Below, in pieces: positions 21,481-33,206 of a stretch of DNA of 64,000 bases. The DNA is from Daldinia sp. FL1419 (Eukaryota > Ascomycota > Sordariomycetes > Xylariales > Hypoxylaceae). Each line of letters opens with the position of its first letter. Position 1 is the stretch's first letter. The stretch is taken from NCBI GenBank assembly GCA_025201765.1, contig MU623392.1:62001-126000 (forward strand). Direction: 5' to 3'. The position numbers and the translations under genes are program-made. The notes beneath the pieces were generated by a model. That model saw only the letters and a program-made list of their open reading frames with translations, was not told the DNA's origin and did no database searches.

Positions 21481-24400
21481 ATTAAGAGTCTTATGTGCCC
21501 ATAATTAATTAAGAAAGAAAAGTATCCAGAATTTTCTGAAAAATCTTATTTTATATTTTAAAATTATTAAAACATTTTTAAAAATAATTTTAAAATATTA
21601 ATTAATAATTTGGAAATTAAAGATGGTTTGGTTGTAAAGTTTCTAAGTCCTAACCAATGGGAGTATTGGGAGAGTATGTTTAAGTTAAAAGTGGTTAATA
21701 TATAATTGTGATATAAAATTATATTTTTTAAAAATAAAAATATTAATAATAATCTTTAATATTAATGGTTAATTAAGCCTTTAAAATTTATAATAGTTAA
21801 TTATACTATTCTAAAAGGTGGTTATACAAATAAATTACCAGTTGTAATGTAAATAGCTATTCAATTAATTTAAGCCTAATAAGGAACTTTTACCTTAGAT
21901 TTTAATGTGTATAAAGAAGAAATTAAGGAATATGAGATAGAACATGTAAATATAGAGAAGTTCAAAATATGGATATAATTAAATATATTATTATATTATT
22001 ATTAAACAATATGTTCCCTTATTGTTACATTTATTAAATGATATATTTTATTTAAAAAATATATTAATATTATTAATATTTAATTTAGAATTCTTATTTA
22101 AAAAGAATATAAAGAAGTTATAATTATTTTGTATAAACTTCCAAAAAATTGGAAGGTATAGGTTTTTCAATGGGAAAAGGCTATGGTTAAAATTAAGAAC
22201 AAAAATTTTTTTATAATTGAATATAATGTTAAATAATTTAAAAATTTATTTATAATTTTAAAATATATTTTATTTAATTAGGTTAATGCATATTTAATAA
22301 TAAATTTCACAAATATTAACAATAATATTTTATTATATTGATTAATTATTATATCTTTGCAAATAAAGATTCAAACCTTCGAAAATAAAATTAAAAAAAT
22401 TGGAAAAAAAGGGTTTGGATTTATATATAATGATAAAAATAATGAGTAAAAAGAAAATATTGGTTAGAAGAAAAGCTTTAAAAAAAAGGATAAAAGGTTA
22501 AAAATGAGAAGGTTAGTAAAAAGAATAAAAGAAAAGAATATAAATAAAAAGAAATTAAATAAATAAATAAATAAATATACAAAATATGTAATAATTTTTA
22601 TTAATTTAAAAAGTATTAATATATTTTTAAAAAGATTTAATTATTTTGGTTTAAAGTATGGGATACTTATATTTGGCAGATTTTTGAACAAAATTTAAAG
22701 TAAAATCCCAAATTTCAAAAGGATATTGATAAGATCAAAAGGACCTTCAAAAAGAAAAAGGAAAGAATAAATGCATGATAGTATAATTGTAATAATAATT
22801 GATTAAATTACCTTATTGGAATATTATTATATGTTATAAGTGTATATATAATAAATTTAGTAGTATAATTTACCTTTATTATTGTTAAATATCTTTTTAT
22901 TCATTTTACAATTTTTAATTTAAGAAATACCTTTTATATTTTTAATGAATGTTTTTATTTTCAATATTTTAGAAAAATATTAATAAGAGATATAGTGGTA
23001 GTAGGAAATTATACCATTTTGATAAGAAAATATGGAAAAATTGATATAAAAATAAAAAATTTATAAGGTTATTATTACTTTTGATTTTGAGATGTAGTAT
23101 ATTATAAAGATTTTATTTGCAATTTAATCTTATTTTAAATACTTTATTATTAAAATTATTAATGGAATAATTATTATGCAAAAATATATATTTAAAAAAT
23201 AAATAGATTAATTTTTTATTATATTAAAAATAAATATAATTAATTTATTATAAAAAATATTCTTTATAAAATAATAATAATTTCTTTTTATAATTATATA
23301 TATAAAATTAATATAAAAACTAAATGCATTCCAAAAAAAGGAAATATAATCAAGTAGCACCTCAGGTTAGGGCACCCTAAGCCCCAAGTGTTAAAATATT
23401 TTGTAAATAATTCAAAAAAGACTAAAATTATTAATCCTACCACTATTAAATGTAATATATATGGAATATTTAAACTTAAGTACCAAATTAAATAGGAACC
23501 TAAAGTATTAGATAAAACTGCAAATGCAAAACTAACAGTAGACTTTCACCCCCTTAAAAAAGACTTTAAAGATTACAAAGATCTAATACTTATAACAAAT
23601 TAGTAAACTGGATTTATTTAGGATTATTACCTCCAAAAATAAATAATTTAATTAATTATCTTATATTTTAAATATTTATTAAAAATATTTAAAATATAAT
23701 ATAATATCAAATTAAAAATAATAAAATGTAATAATGAATTTACTATTACTAAATTATAAATATAATGTTTCTTCAAATAGGTACATATTTATATAGAACT
23801 TTTAATGCCCTATATATAAAAGTAAAACAGCGTTATTAAATGTTTAAAAGGTATAATTAAAATAAAGGTTAAAATTATATAAAATAATATAAAATTACTA
23901 ATATTTTTATAATTAGAAATTTACAAAATAATTATTTATTTTTATAATTGTATTTTTAAATATACTTACAATTAAAAATTATTATATAAAAAGTTCTATA
24001 TATTTATTATTAAAAAAGATGGTAATTTTATTTTTAAATAAAAATCTTAATAAGTTCATTTATATATTTACAAATATAAAACCTTTATAATAATTAAAAA
24101 AATCTAATTTAAAGAGAAATGTTTTTAAAGGTTAAATCTAAAAGTGTGGATTAGTTATTTGGTAAAATATTTTTTTTATAAATATTTATTGTATTTAGAA
24201 TTTAAGTATGAATAAAGTAATTTTTATAAAAGATATTATTTTTAATAAAGATTCTCTATTTTTAAAAAATTTTAATAATTTAAAAAATAATTTATTTTAT
24301 ATTTATATTGAAAAATATTAAGTTTTATTATAAAAAATTTTGGAAAGTTCTTTTAATTCTGTAGAAAAATAACCTTTATTAGACTTTTAGAATGATAATA

Positions 24401-26557
24401 ATAATTATGGGTATTATGTTGAAGATGAGTTTGAGTTAAGTATGATAAATTAAGGGGATTTATTAGATGAGGATGTGGTAGAGTTAGGTAATGAGTGTAA
24501 TTAAATTGGGATAGGGTTTAATTAATTTTGGTATATTTAATTACGTTTTGAAATAATGTTTATTTTTAATTTTTTATTAATATTAGAAAATCTTTTGTAT
24601 GAATTGATTTAAACGATTATAGTTATTAATAAGATATTTATAAATAATAAGTATATGAATTATTTTTTAGTTATATGTTTTAAATTTTGATATGTTGTAT
24701 TTAATGTAGTAAGGTTAGTAATTCAAGTGGGTACGGTTGAAAATAAACTTATTATAAAAGCATAATTTTTAAGGTATTTAAAGAATTTTAAGAAGTTATA
24801 TAGAAGGAATTTATCATTTTTCCTTAAGTATTATGGAGAGGTAAAGATTTATATTATAAAAGAACTTTTTGAATAGGTTGAAAGAGATTATTTTAAAAGT
24901 TATTTAGATATGGAAATATGGTAAGAAATTTTAGCTTTTGATTTGAGGTGTAAAGGAAAGTAAATTTTTGATTGTATGTGGGTATATGTGTATAAAATTG
25001 ATAAGTATGGTAATTTTATTAAGTGCAAGGTAAGATTTGTTATTTGAGGAGATTAGTAATTTTGGATTGGAGCGGAAGATATTTATGCAGCTATTTTAGC
25101 ATATTGATCTTTTTGAACACTTATGGCTATTGTAATATGTTTTGATTTGGATTTGAAATAATATGATACTGTTAATACATTTGTAAATACAATTGTATGG
25201 GGAGATATATTCATAAAGATGCTCCTGGGATATCAAAAGTTCAATATTATTCTAAAAATTGTAAAAGTTCTTTATGGAATGAGAGAATTTCCCTTTCTAT
25301 AGAATCAAGAACTAATAAAGTTATTTAAAGATTTAGGTTTCAAATTAATTCCTCATGAGCCTTACATATATCGTAAAAAAAGAATACTACTCTTCTTCTA
25401 TGTAAATAACCTTATATTAACTTACAAGAAAGATAAGGCAAAAGAAATTGAGGTACTCATAATATAATTAAAGAAGCGGTATCATTTAATAAGGGGTAAT
25501 GACCTCCAGTGGTTTCTTAATGTTGCAATCTTAAAAAATCAATCCAAATCGTTTATATAGTTATCACAATATAATTATTTTAACAAGATTGGTATTTTAG
25601 TAGGATAAGATATAAGGTAAGATCCCGTTTATCCTATAACAAAAGTAAAACTATTCTTATATAAAAACAAAGCCACTCTTAAATCTATTTGCCTATATCA
25701 AAAAAAAATTAAATCGCTACTATATACAACAATTATTATAAAACCTAATATTGCCTTCATTTATTTAAAATTATTAAAATTTTTATTAAATCCCAAGCTT
25801 AAATATTATAAAATAATAAATCAAATATTAAAATATTTATAATTTACTAAACATATTACTTTAAAAATAAAAAAGGAAGATCATTTCAAAATAATAAACA
25901 ACACATCATTTGCAAACAACACCCAAAATCGCAAAAGCTCCTAAGCATATGCCATAAAATTGTTCAAAAAAATGATAAGATAGAAAATAAATAAACAAAC
26001 AACTATAACAACATCCACTACAAAAACCAAACTATTGGCACTATTATAAACAACTAAAGAAAGAATGTTCATATCAAAATTAATCAAGGAATTAGGCATA
26101 TCTTTAGATTTATCAACAATAACTATCAAATACAATAATTATTAGATTATTTAATTAATCCACAAAGATATTAATAAATTATAAATGAAATTTAAATATA
26201 TTAATATTTATAATTATTAATTACATTAAAAGATTAATAAAGGAATAATTAAAGTTTAATATACATACTTAAAAAATATAATTGCAAATAGGTTTACAAA
26301 GGCCTTAAATAATACATAATTTTTCAAATTTAAAAAATAATTAAGCTTGGTGGATGTGAAGGAAATGTTGGATTAGCGTATTTTAAAGGATATAGAAGAA
26401 AATATTTATAAAACTCAAATTGCTTTAAACTAATTATAAAAATTAAATTAAATATTATTCTCATTAAATATCTTACATAAGGGGAGGCCTTAATTACAAA
26501 TTATTATATATTTATTAAATTTTGTAGATTAATTTATTAATTTTGTCTAAAGGAATG

Positions 26558-26678
26558 TGTAAAATGGATTCATATGACTTAGTCATGTAGTTTCAGGATT
26601 TATTCTTTAAAAGAGTTTAATATTTGTAAAAAAAAAAAAAACTTAACTTTTAATATATCATCCTTTTGCAATTCAACA
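26558..26678 (+). repeat. Right LTR of the copia element
   Basis: A 121-bp LTR beginning TGTAAAATGG and ending TTGCAATTCAACA. It keeps the proper CA terminus. It follows an AAAGGAA purine stretch that may be the decayed polypurine tract. Confidence 0.88.
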
Positions 26679-26683
26679 GATGC
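26679..26683. repeat. Target-site duplication, right copy (GATGC)
   Basis: An exact match to 21353-21357, directly after the CA terminus of the right LTR. Confidence 0.88.
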
Positions 26684-27329
26684 TTCCACGAGTCTGGTCT
26701 AGGTTCTTACCTTCTTCTTTTTGGGTTTCTTACGTACATGAACAATAACTGCATATATCCAATTAACCATAATGATATGCATATGGATTCCCATGTACAC
26801 GTTTCAACGCCAAGTATCTCGAAGTATCAGCAAACGGATTACCAGATACGTGCATGATAGGCGCTCTTTTCCTCTCTCTTATCGTTGCACGATAAGATTC
26901 CATCCTCTTAAAATCGAGCCCGCCTCTACGGTACTCGGTCGTACATATATCACGGGAATTAGGAATGGGCCTGCAGGCGCAAGACATACAGATGCATAAA
27001 ACTAAGACCTAAGGGTGAGGAGAAACAGAATCTAGACAAGCCTCGACTACTAATGCGTACGCCATTAGCCTTATTTATCGAAACGTGTCTTGGCTTGGAA
27101 AATTGGACCGGCCCGAAGAACTATCTTCATTCATTGATGCAACGCCAAGTCACCCGGGTCGGGTCTATAATAATAATAATGATAACAGGTAGGATTACGG
27201 ACGAAATGTCCCTGCGGCTCAAAGCATCACCCCCGAATCATCAGATACATATGACATAAGACGCGTAAGATGCTATGTACGTATTATCCTGGGGAAACCC
27301 GGACCCCAACCTAAGCCTAGATACATACC

Positions 27330-27373
27330 TAGGTACCTACATATATGTAGCCGGGTATGTATGTAGGTACCTA
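27330..27373. repeat. Inverted repeat (14-bp arms) built from TAGGTACCTA
   Basis: Arm TAGGTACCTACATA at 27330-27343 is the exact reverse complement of TATGTAGGTACCTA at 27360-27373, with a 16-nt spacer. It is the longest perfect hairpin I noticed in the window. Confidence 0.85.
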
Positions 27374-29328
27374 AGGTAAATCCATACTTTAGGCAAGTAT
27401 ACGTAGGTACCTAGGTACCTAAGATATAATAAGTAGAGGTATGCGGACGAGTATTGACGTACGTATATAAAACTAGGATGGACTTTGGCGCGTCTCGTTT
27501 AAGACGGGATCAGTGGCAACCGTGTCATCTTACCGTGATTTGACCCTACGAGTCGTTGCCGCTATAAGCCCGAGAGGGACGAGTGGTGGCAGAGCGAGGT
27601 CGAGAAGAGCGAAAAGAGCAAGAAAACGGTTGGGAGATCCGGTGAAGGAAAGCTAGCCGAGAAAGACAAAGTCTCACGTGCTCTTAAGCTTGGGCTTTTA
27701 ACGCGGGAGTCTGCCTTGATTCGCGATTCGGTGAACTTTGGAGATGAGCAAAGGTGAAAAGGCTAGGCTGACTTGGGAATAGGCCGGTTGGAACGTGTGG
27801 TGGACGTCGAACTGAGAACAGTAATACCTTAAGGCATTGCATGGGCAAGTATAAAAGTACCCAAGTACCTAATGTACGTATCTCATGGATATAGCCACTT
27901 GGCCAAAGCTTTTCGAACTTTTTTGAGATATACCCCTGTTGAATTGCCCCGCCAGCCCCGCTATCCGGGACCCTTGTTCGAGATGCGCGCATCGATCTGC
28001 AGCAGGACCCCGGTCCAGCCAGCCGTTTCTCATGCAAGTCCTGCAATGGGAAGCTCTCAAAGAGATATCGTCGACAATGCGCCAAAGTGCAACTAAAACC
28101 AAAGTAAAACCCTGCCGCCCAAAGTTTATCTTTGGTCGCGTCTCCAACGCCGTCCGTAGTAGAGCATATTACACGTAGGTATACTACTATACAGAACCAG
28201 GTTTAACTCAACTGTACAATACATATGCCTTTGTATGCACTATAGGACGTTTTGGGCCGTCTACGTGGCGGATTTATTGGGAAATTGTCTTATATCGTAC
28301 GTACGAGTAATGCGATTTAAATTTTTATATCGCCGTATCGAATGGCGAGATCGCCGACAAGTTTTTCGCTATCAATCACCCTGCCACCCACCGCTCGCAA
28401 TGAATCGCTCCAAACGGTCGGGTGCTGGTAGGATGCATCCCGTTGCAATTAATGCATGGGTTAATTACTACGTAATACGCCTCTCACGAACGTGGGAGGA
28501 AGACTAGTGCAAACGTCGAACAGCGTTTGTCTAATACCACTAATAACTATGTACAACTAGTATAACTAGTACTAGTATAATCCTTCAAGCTGTCGAAAGC
28601 AAGGCCTAGACTTCGGACTAAACGCCACGACAGTTCAGCCTTCGCCTCAAACTCGACTTCCTCCTTACTCGCAACTCGTCCTATCAAAAAAGTATATACT
28701 ATGTACCTACCTATGTATGCCGGATGATTACTCGTAAGCCTGTTATATACTTTGCATTCGAGGGAGCCAATTGTTATCGTCGATAGCAGGCCAAGCACCG
28801 GACCAACCTTACCTCTATAGTAGTTGTTCCGAAAGGCTAAGCATATCGCAATACGGAAGATCTTATAACGTATTTTCCTCGTGTGATGAACGTTTAGCAG
28901 TTATGTTTGTGTCGGATATCTTGAGATACTAGTAAGTGCTCCTCAAGTTCAAGTTTAGTTAAACCCTTTATAGCTACCAGCCACTAGATATTAGATATAC
29001 TAATGTATATAAGTTGCCTAGGCAGATCATATGTAGATAGCTTCACATGCATTGCCCCTCGCACCATCACTAAAAAAATGAACTACACTAGCTCGCGATC
29101 ATCTCAATAAAACGTGCAACGTTAGTTAGGTACCTAGTAGTTACACCACATTACATGAGGTACATAAGCTTGTATTAGCCCGGGGAGATTAAATAAATTG
29201 GACAAACTTTATAGACGTAATGCAATTAATAGTACCTTAGTATAGTGGCCTAGAATGCCGAGGATCTCTCTATAAACTCCGCCCGACACGTTTTAAGACG
29301 GGTATACTTATTTAGCATCTATGCTAAT

Positions 29329-29353
29329 AACAGACCGGTCTGTCCGGTCTGTT
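29329..29353. repeat. Perfect inverted repeat AACAGACCGG / CCGGTCTGTT
   Basis: Ten-base arms at 29329-29338 and 29344-29353 with a 5-nt spacer. The CCGG cores facing each other resemble paired triplets bound by Zn2Cys6 regulators, but there is no gene nearby to support a role. Confidence 0.8.
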
Positions 29354-30921
29354 TGCTATTGTCTGTATTAGATGAGGCTCAGCAGGTGCTGGAACAATAA
29401 TCGATATTAAGGGACGAGATCAGATGATTGTTCCTTCGGGCTTTGTTCCGTCAACTTTTTTTTCAACTTTTTTTTTCAAGAGGGGTATAATAATAATTAA
29501 GTCCCGAAATAGTGGCACCTAGCAAACGATCCTGCTTATCTATTTCATGCACGTAGACGGTAGTGGTGAATGCACAGACTCGGCCCATGTCTTCGGGTCC
29601 CGATTACATGGTGATTCAAAAATCCTATCGTCTGACTGCTATGGACCTATGGCTCACTTATCCATTAAAACGTAAAACAAGCTGAACCTAGTTGCTCGCG
29701 TGGGCCAATTGTCGTACGCTTCCTGCCAAAATACCTCGCTTAACAAAATTGTACTAAGCCAATCACGCCAACTTGGAGATCGTATCGGTGACGGAGGCGG
29801 CGCCAGGAAAAGCGTGGGGACGGCATACGGATGTACGTTCCATGCTGGCAAGTTTATATCCCACATGGGTCTCAGAGCATACATAGTACATGCATGCCTC
29901 ATAATAATTGGTATACTTATCTGTTCAATTGTAACATTGCTAACCTAACTACCCTACCCAGCCTCTTTGTTTTTGCGCGATGAAGTTTTTGGATAGAATA
30001 AGACCTGGTAAATCAAGCTCCGTGATAGGTAACAGGTACTATTGGGAGCGCTTGGTGATGGGCCGGGATGGAAGGGATTGGCGCTGTAAGATTGAAAAAG
30101 GGTACATACTTACGGACTTTTAAGCCCGTTAGTATTATTGAGTGCCTATTATTTACCATTTGCGCTAATAAGAAAACGGCACCTCGACACGTTTGTCTGA
30201 ATATCTCCCCACGCTATTTTCTCTAGGTAACTATCAAAAGTACATACTACATAAGAAGTATGCACATCGAACAGCAATCATCCGGTCTCACATCTGTGCC
30301 TCTCTGTACCTTTCCTCTGGACACAGATACGGAAATGGTGTGCTCGCACGACATATGTACGGTTGCACACAATACATATAATTACACATAGTACCTACGT
30401 TGGACCGTGGTATTTTATCGCACACGGTTCGCCCTGGCCGAGGTCATCGTGCATATCTCCGAAGTATTGAGATACAGGTTAGACATCTACGTACGGAAAA
30501 TGATGGATGATGAATTATGGACACGAAATCTCGGCTTGACAGATCCTATCTATCTACGTACATTAGTGAGGGAACCCAAGTTAAGGTCGGAGTGGTAACT
30601 ACACCAAATAACAAGCCAAATAATACACCAGTGTACAAGGCGCATAGCCCCCTGTAACTTCGAGCAATCCTACCAGTGGAGCTATCTTTTTAAAAAGACG
30701 CCTGAGCCCGTAGTGGCGGATAGGGCAACATCATAAAGTACCTATGTAGCAGTACACATAGTTATAGCGTCCAGTATACATAAGTAGGTACTAAGATACT
30801 GTACGGTACAAGAATACTTGAAATACCGATACAATACTTTGCCCACGCACTTATGTGCATACGACGATCGCGTATCCTTGTTAGATACATACGGTACATG
30901 TGGGATGATGAGCTAGTAGCT

Positions 30922-30947
30922 CGATGTACACGATGTACACGATGTAC
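30922..30947. repeat. 9-bp tandem repeat CGATGTACA, three units
   Basis: CGATGTACA, CGATGTACA and CGATGTACC follow one another directly in a non-coding stretch. Confidence 0.8.
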
Positions 30948-31589
30948 CATGATAACGTTTAGCCCTCAACCTAGCTAGCTACCGTTCCCCAAGTCCCATC
31001 TCCCACATCCATGTTACCATAAACTACAACTTCTCTAGTCTCCTCCGTAAGTCCCATAACTCATAGGCACGTTTTCTCTCGTCTTCTATCTGTCAAAATA
31101 TTCGAACGCGACCTTTTGTTTTAGTACGATGCGCATTCGGAGGCCCTTGATGACATACGCCTTACACCTTCAACATCGTCATCGTTATAATTGCGTATTC
31201 CATGTATCGTCTAGTAGACTTGATGCGAGTGTCGTTGGTAGAGGATCACTGTCCACTCATTCATCGTCATAAGTGGGATACGATATCTTGGATCCCTCAA
31301 GGTCGATTCTTTACAAGTTGGGTATCCCTTCGAAACACAACAAGCAACTTTCATACCGCCCCTTTTGTCTGGATCCTTACGGGGAGAAGGAGAAGAAGAA
31401 GTAAAGATTTCCAGCTGTTGCGGTGGTCGATGAACCCATGTTCCGGCAGGCTGATTGACCCTCCATTTTGACTATAAACACCGTTGCGATTCTATTGCAC
31501 TCGGTGTTTTCTGAAGACGACTAGTCTATCCCCGCTCGTCCCCTCTACGGAGGTTGACGAGCGTGGTCAAGTTCGGGTAGAGAGGCAAG

Positions 31590-33206
31590 ATGCCCCTATA
31601 CTCGTCGCCGCCGCCACACCGTACTCCCGAACAGGACAAGCCAACGCTTTTGGTTTGTTGGTGGATTACTTTGTTTTGCACCGTCATAATCCTATTACGC
31701 ATCGCCGGTCGTTTCATCCGGTCCGAGAAGCTGTTTAGGGAGGACAAGACAGCCGCGCTGGCTATCATCCCGCTTTACCTGCGCATGGGATGTGTTCATG
31801 TCATCCTAGTTTATGGGACCAATAATGCGCATTTCACTGAACTGACGGCTGAAGAAATGCATATGAAGTCCGTATCCAGCGGCCTAGTGTTAGCTAGCCG
31901 GATCTTCTATGCAGCAACGTACGTATCTTACTCTTAAGAGCCGACAAGCCCTCTCCAGCGTATCTTATCTAGCAAGATGCACGCTTAATAACAGTTTATA
32001 TGCTGACTTGAATTCGATTTAAGCCTCTGGATCCTTAAAAGCGCCATCCTTGAATTCTTCAAGCGCCTGACGAGTATTACATGGAATCGTTCTCACGAAA
32101 TCACCTTGATCTTCATACGATGTACACTAGCAGCGACCTTCGTGGCCGTTCTGATAGCGGATTTAACGGAATGCCACCCGTTTATTCATTATTGGCAGGT
32201 TATGCCCGACCCGGGAGGTCAATGCCGTCAGGGCTTCGCTCAACTTATTACAATGGCGACTTGCAACATCTTAACCGACCTTCTCCTCGTCTTTTACCCG
32301 ATTCCTATCATCCTGACTAGTCACATGAGCACCAAGAGGAAGGTCCAACTAACATTACTATTTTCCGTGAGTCTGACAGTCGTAGCGATGACCGGGTATC
32401 GGATTCCTCGTATAATTCGTGCACACGGGAACCAGCAGTTACGCTCTCTACTTGCTTCTGTCGAACTCCTTTTTGCTACAGCCGCGGCCAATACACTGGT
32501 TCTCGGGTCGTTTGTCCGGGATCGAGGCGTGAAAAAGACGAGATATAGGCACAATTCCATAGTCGCCGAGTCTGTCGACCATTCGATCGAACGCAGGCCT
32601 ACGTATCAACGGCACTGGGGTAGCGATGAAGATCTAGTAAGAGATTTGGGTCTTGGCGTGGACCGTGAACTTCAGGATGCTGCAAGACAACAAAATCGGA
32701 CTGAAAAGCCGGCCAGGCCTATTCTGGCTGTGGATACTTGGCAATTTCCTCAACGTCGTCCAAGCAACGCTGCGCATAGTCTTTCAGATCCGGATCAAAT
32801 CACTGCATCCCGCAGTAGTTCCGCCATTACCCCTCGTAGAGTTTCTTTCTTCGACGTGGGCGGGTTACTTGACGGCGAACCGTCTCGGAGCGTGCGGAAT
32901 AGCTTTAATTCTACCCTCGAGCCACCGTCTCCCTTAAGCCCCCCTTCGTCTACAAAGCAGGCGACAAGCAATGGCTTTCGTCGTGGGTCCCAAGTCATCT
33001 TACAAGACTTGGGCGGTCTTCTCAAACCTCTCAGCACGAAGCAGTCTCGATCGAGTTCTAAGAACGGAACCGAACTAGAATCGATACCTCAACACCCTCA
33101 TGAAGCGCTTCACGACGCCACCGAAAGTCGCAGCAGTTCGAACGATACGGACACAACAAAAAAGGACTCCGGGGTTGGTAGTTCCCGTAATACTTCATTA
33201 CGATGA
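31590..33206 (+). CDS. Fungal rhodopsin-domain (PTH11/GPCR-like) integral membrane protein
   Basis: A predicted plasma-membrane protein of 503 aa with seven hydrophobic helices. Exons are 31590-31918 and 32034-10 = 32024 to 33206, joining AAT-LWILKSAILEFFKRL. Helices lie at about residues 20-40, 55-76, 96-124, 134-157, 182-207, 218-237 and 251-274. The segment CHPFIHYWQVMPDPGGQC between helices 4 and 5 is typical of the fungal rhodopsin-domain family, many members of which are called PTH11-like receptors; their ligands are mostly unknown. The tail (275-503) is long, hydrophilic and rich in Ser, Thr and Arg, consistent with a cytosolic regulatory tail. I see no CFEM domain. The 5' flank is the gene desert, so an additional upstream exon cannot be excluded. 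Confidence 0.82.

Larger units (their letters stand above)
21358..26678 (+). mobile_element. Ty1/copia LTR retrotransposon, inactivated by RIP
   Basis: A complete but dead 5.3-kb element: two LTRs of about 122 bp, TG...CA ends (CA is now TA on the left), and a 5-bp target duplication GATGC. The interior is extremely A/T-rich and full of stops. Fragments of copia polyprotein can still be read on the plus strand. Reverse transcriptase lies at about 24930-25600, with pieces such as CMWVYVYKIDKYGN, KMLLGYQKFNIILKIVKVLYG and FFYVNNLILTY, where DD of the YVDD box has become NN. RNase H lies at about 25690-26360, ending LSLVDVKEML. The order RT then RNase H at the 3' end fits copia; integrase and gag cannot be read with confidence. 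The transition-only decay is the signature of repeat-induced point mutation. Confidence 0.93.
26684..31589. other. Gene desert beside the copia element
   Basis: These 4.9 kb of roughly ordinary composition hold no gene I can support. All open frames are under 140 codons and none shows a recognisable motif or splice partner. Contents worth noting are TACCTAGGTA copies (27326, 27408), a 14-bp-arm hairpin at 27330-27373, a C+G-richer island at about 27940-28150, a perfect 10-bp inverted repeat at 29329-29353, paired TCAAC-T(n) repeats near 29450-29480, and a three-unit 9-bp repeat at 30922-30947. Confidence 0.5.

Noticed and set aside
25941..26135. 64-codon frame inside the copia element
   Set aside because: It is on the strand opposite the RNase H remnants and results from A/T-rich decay.
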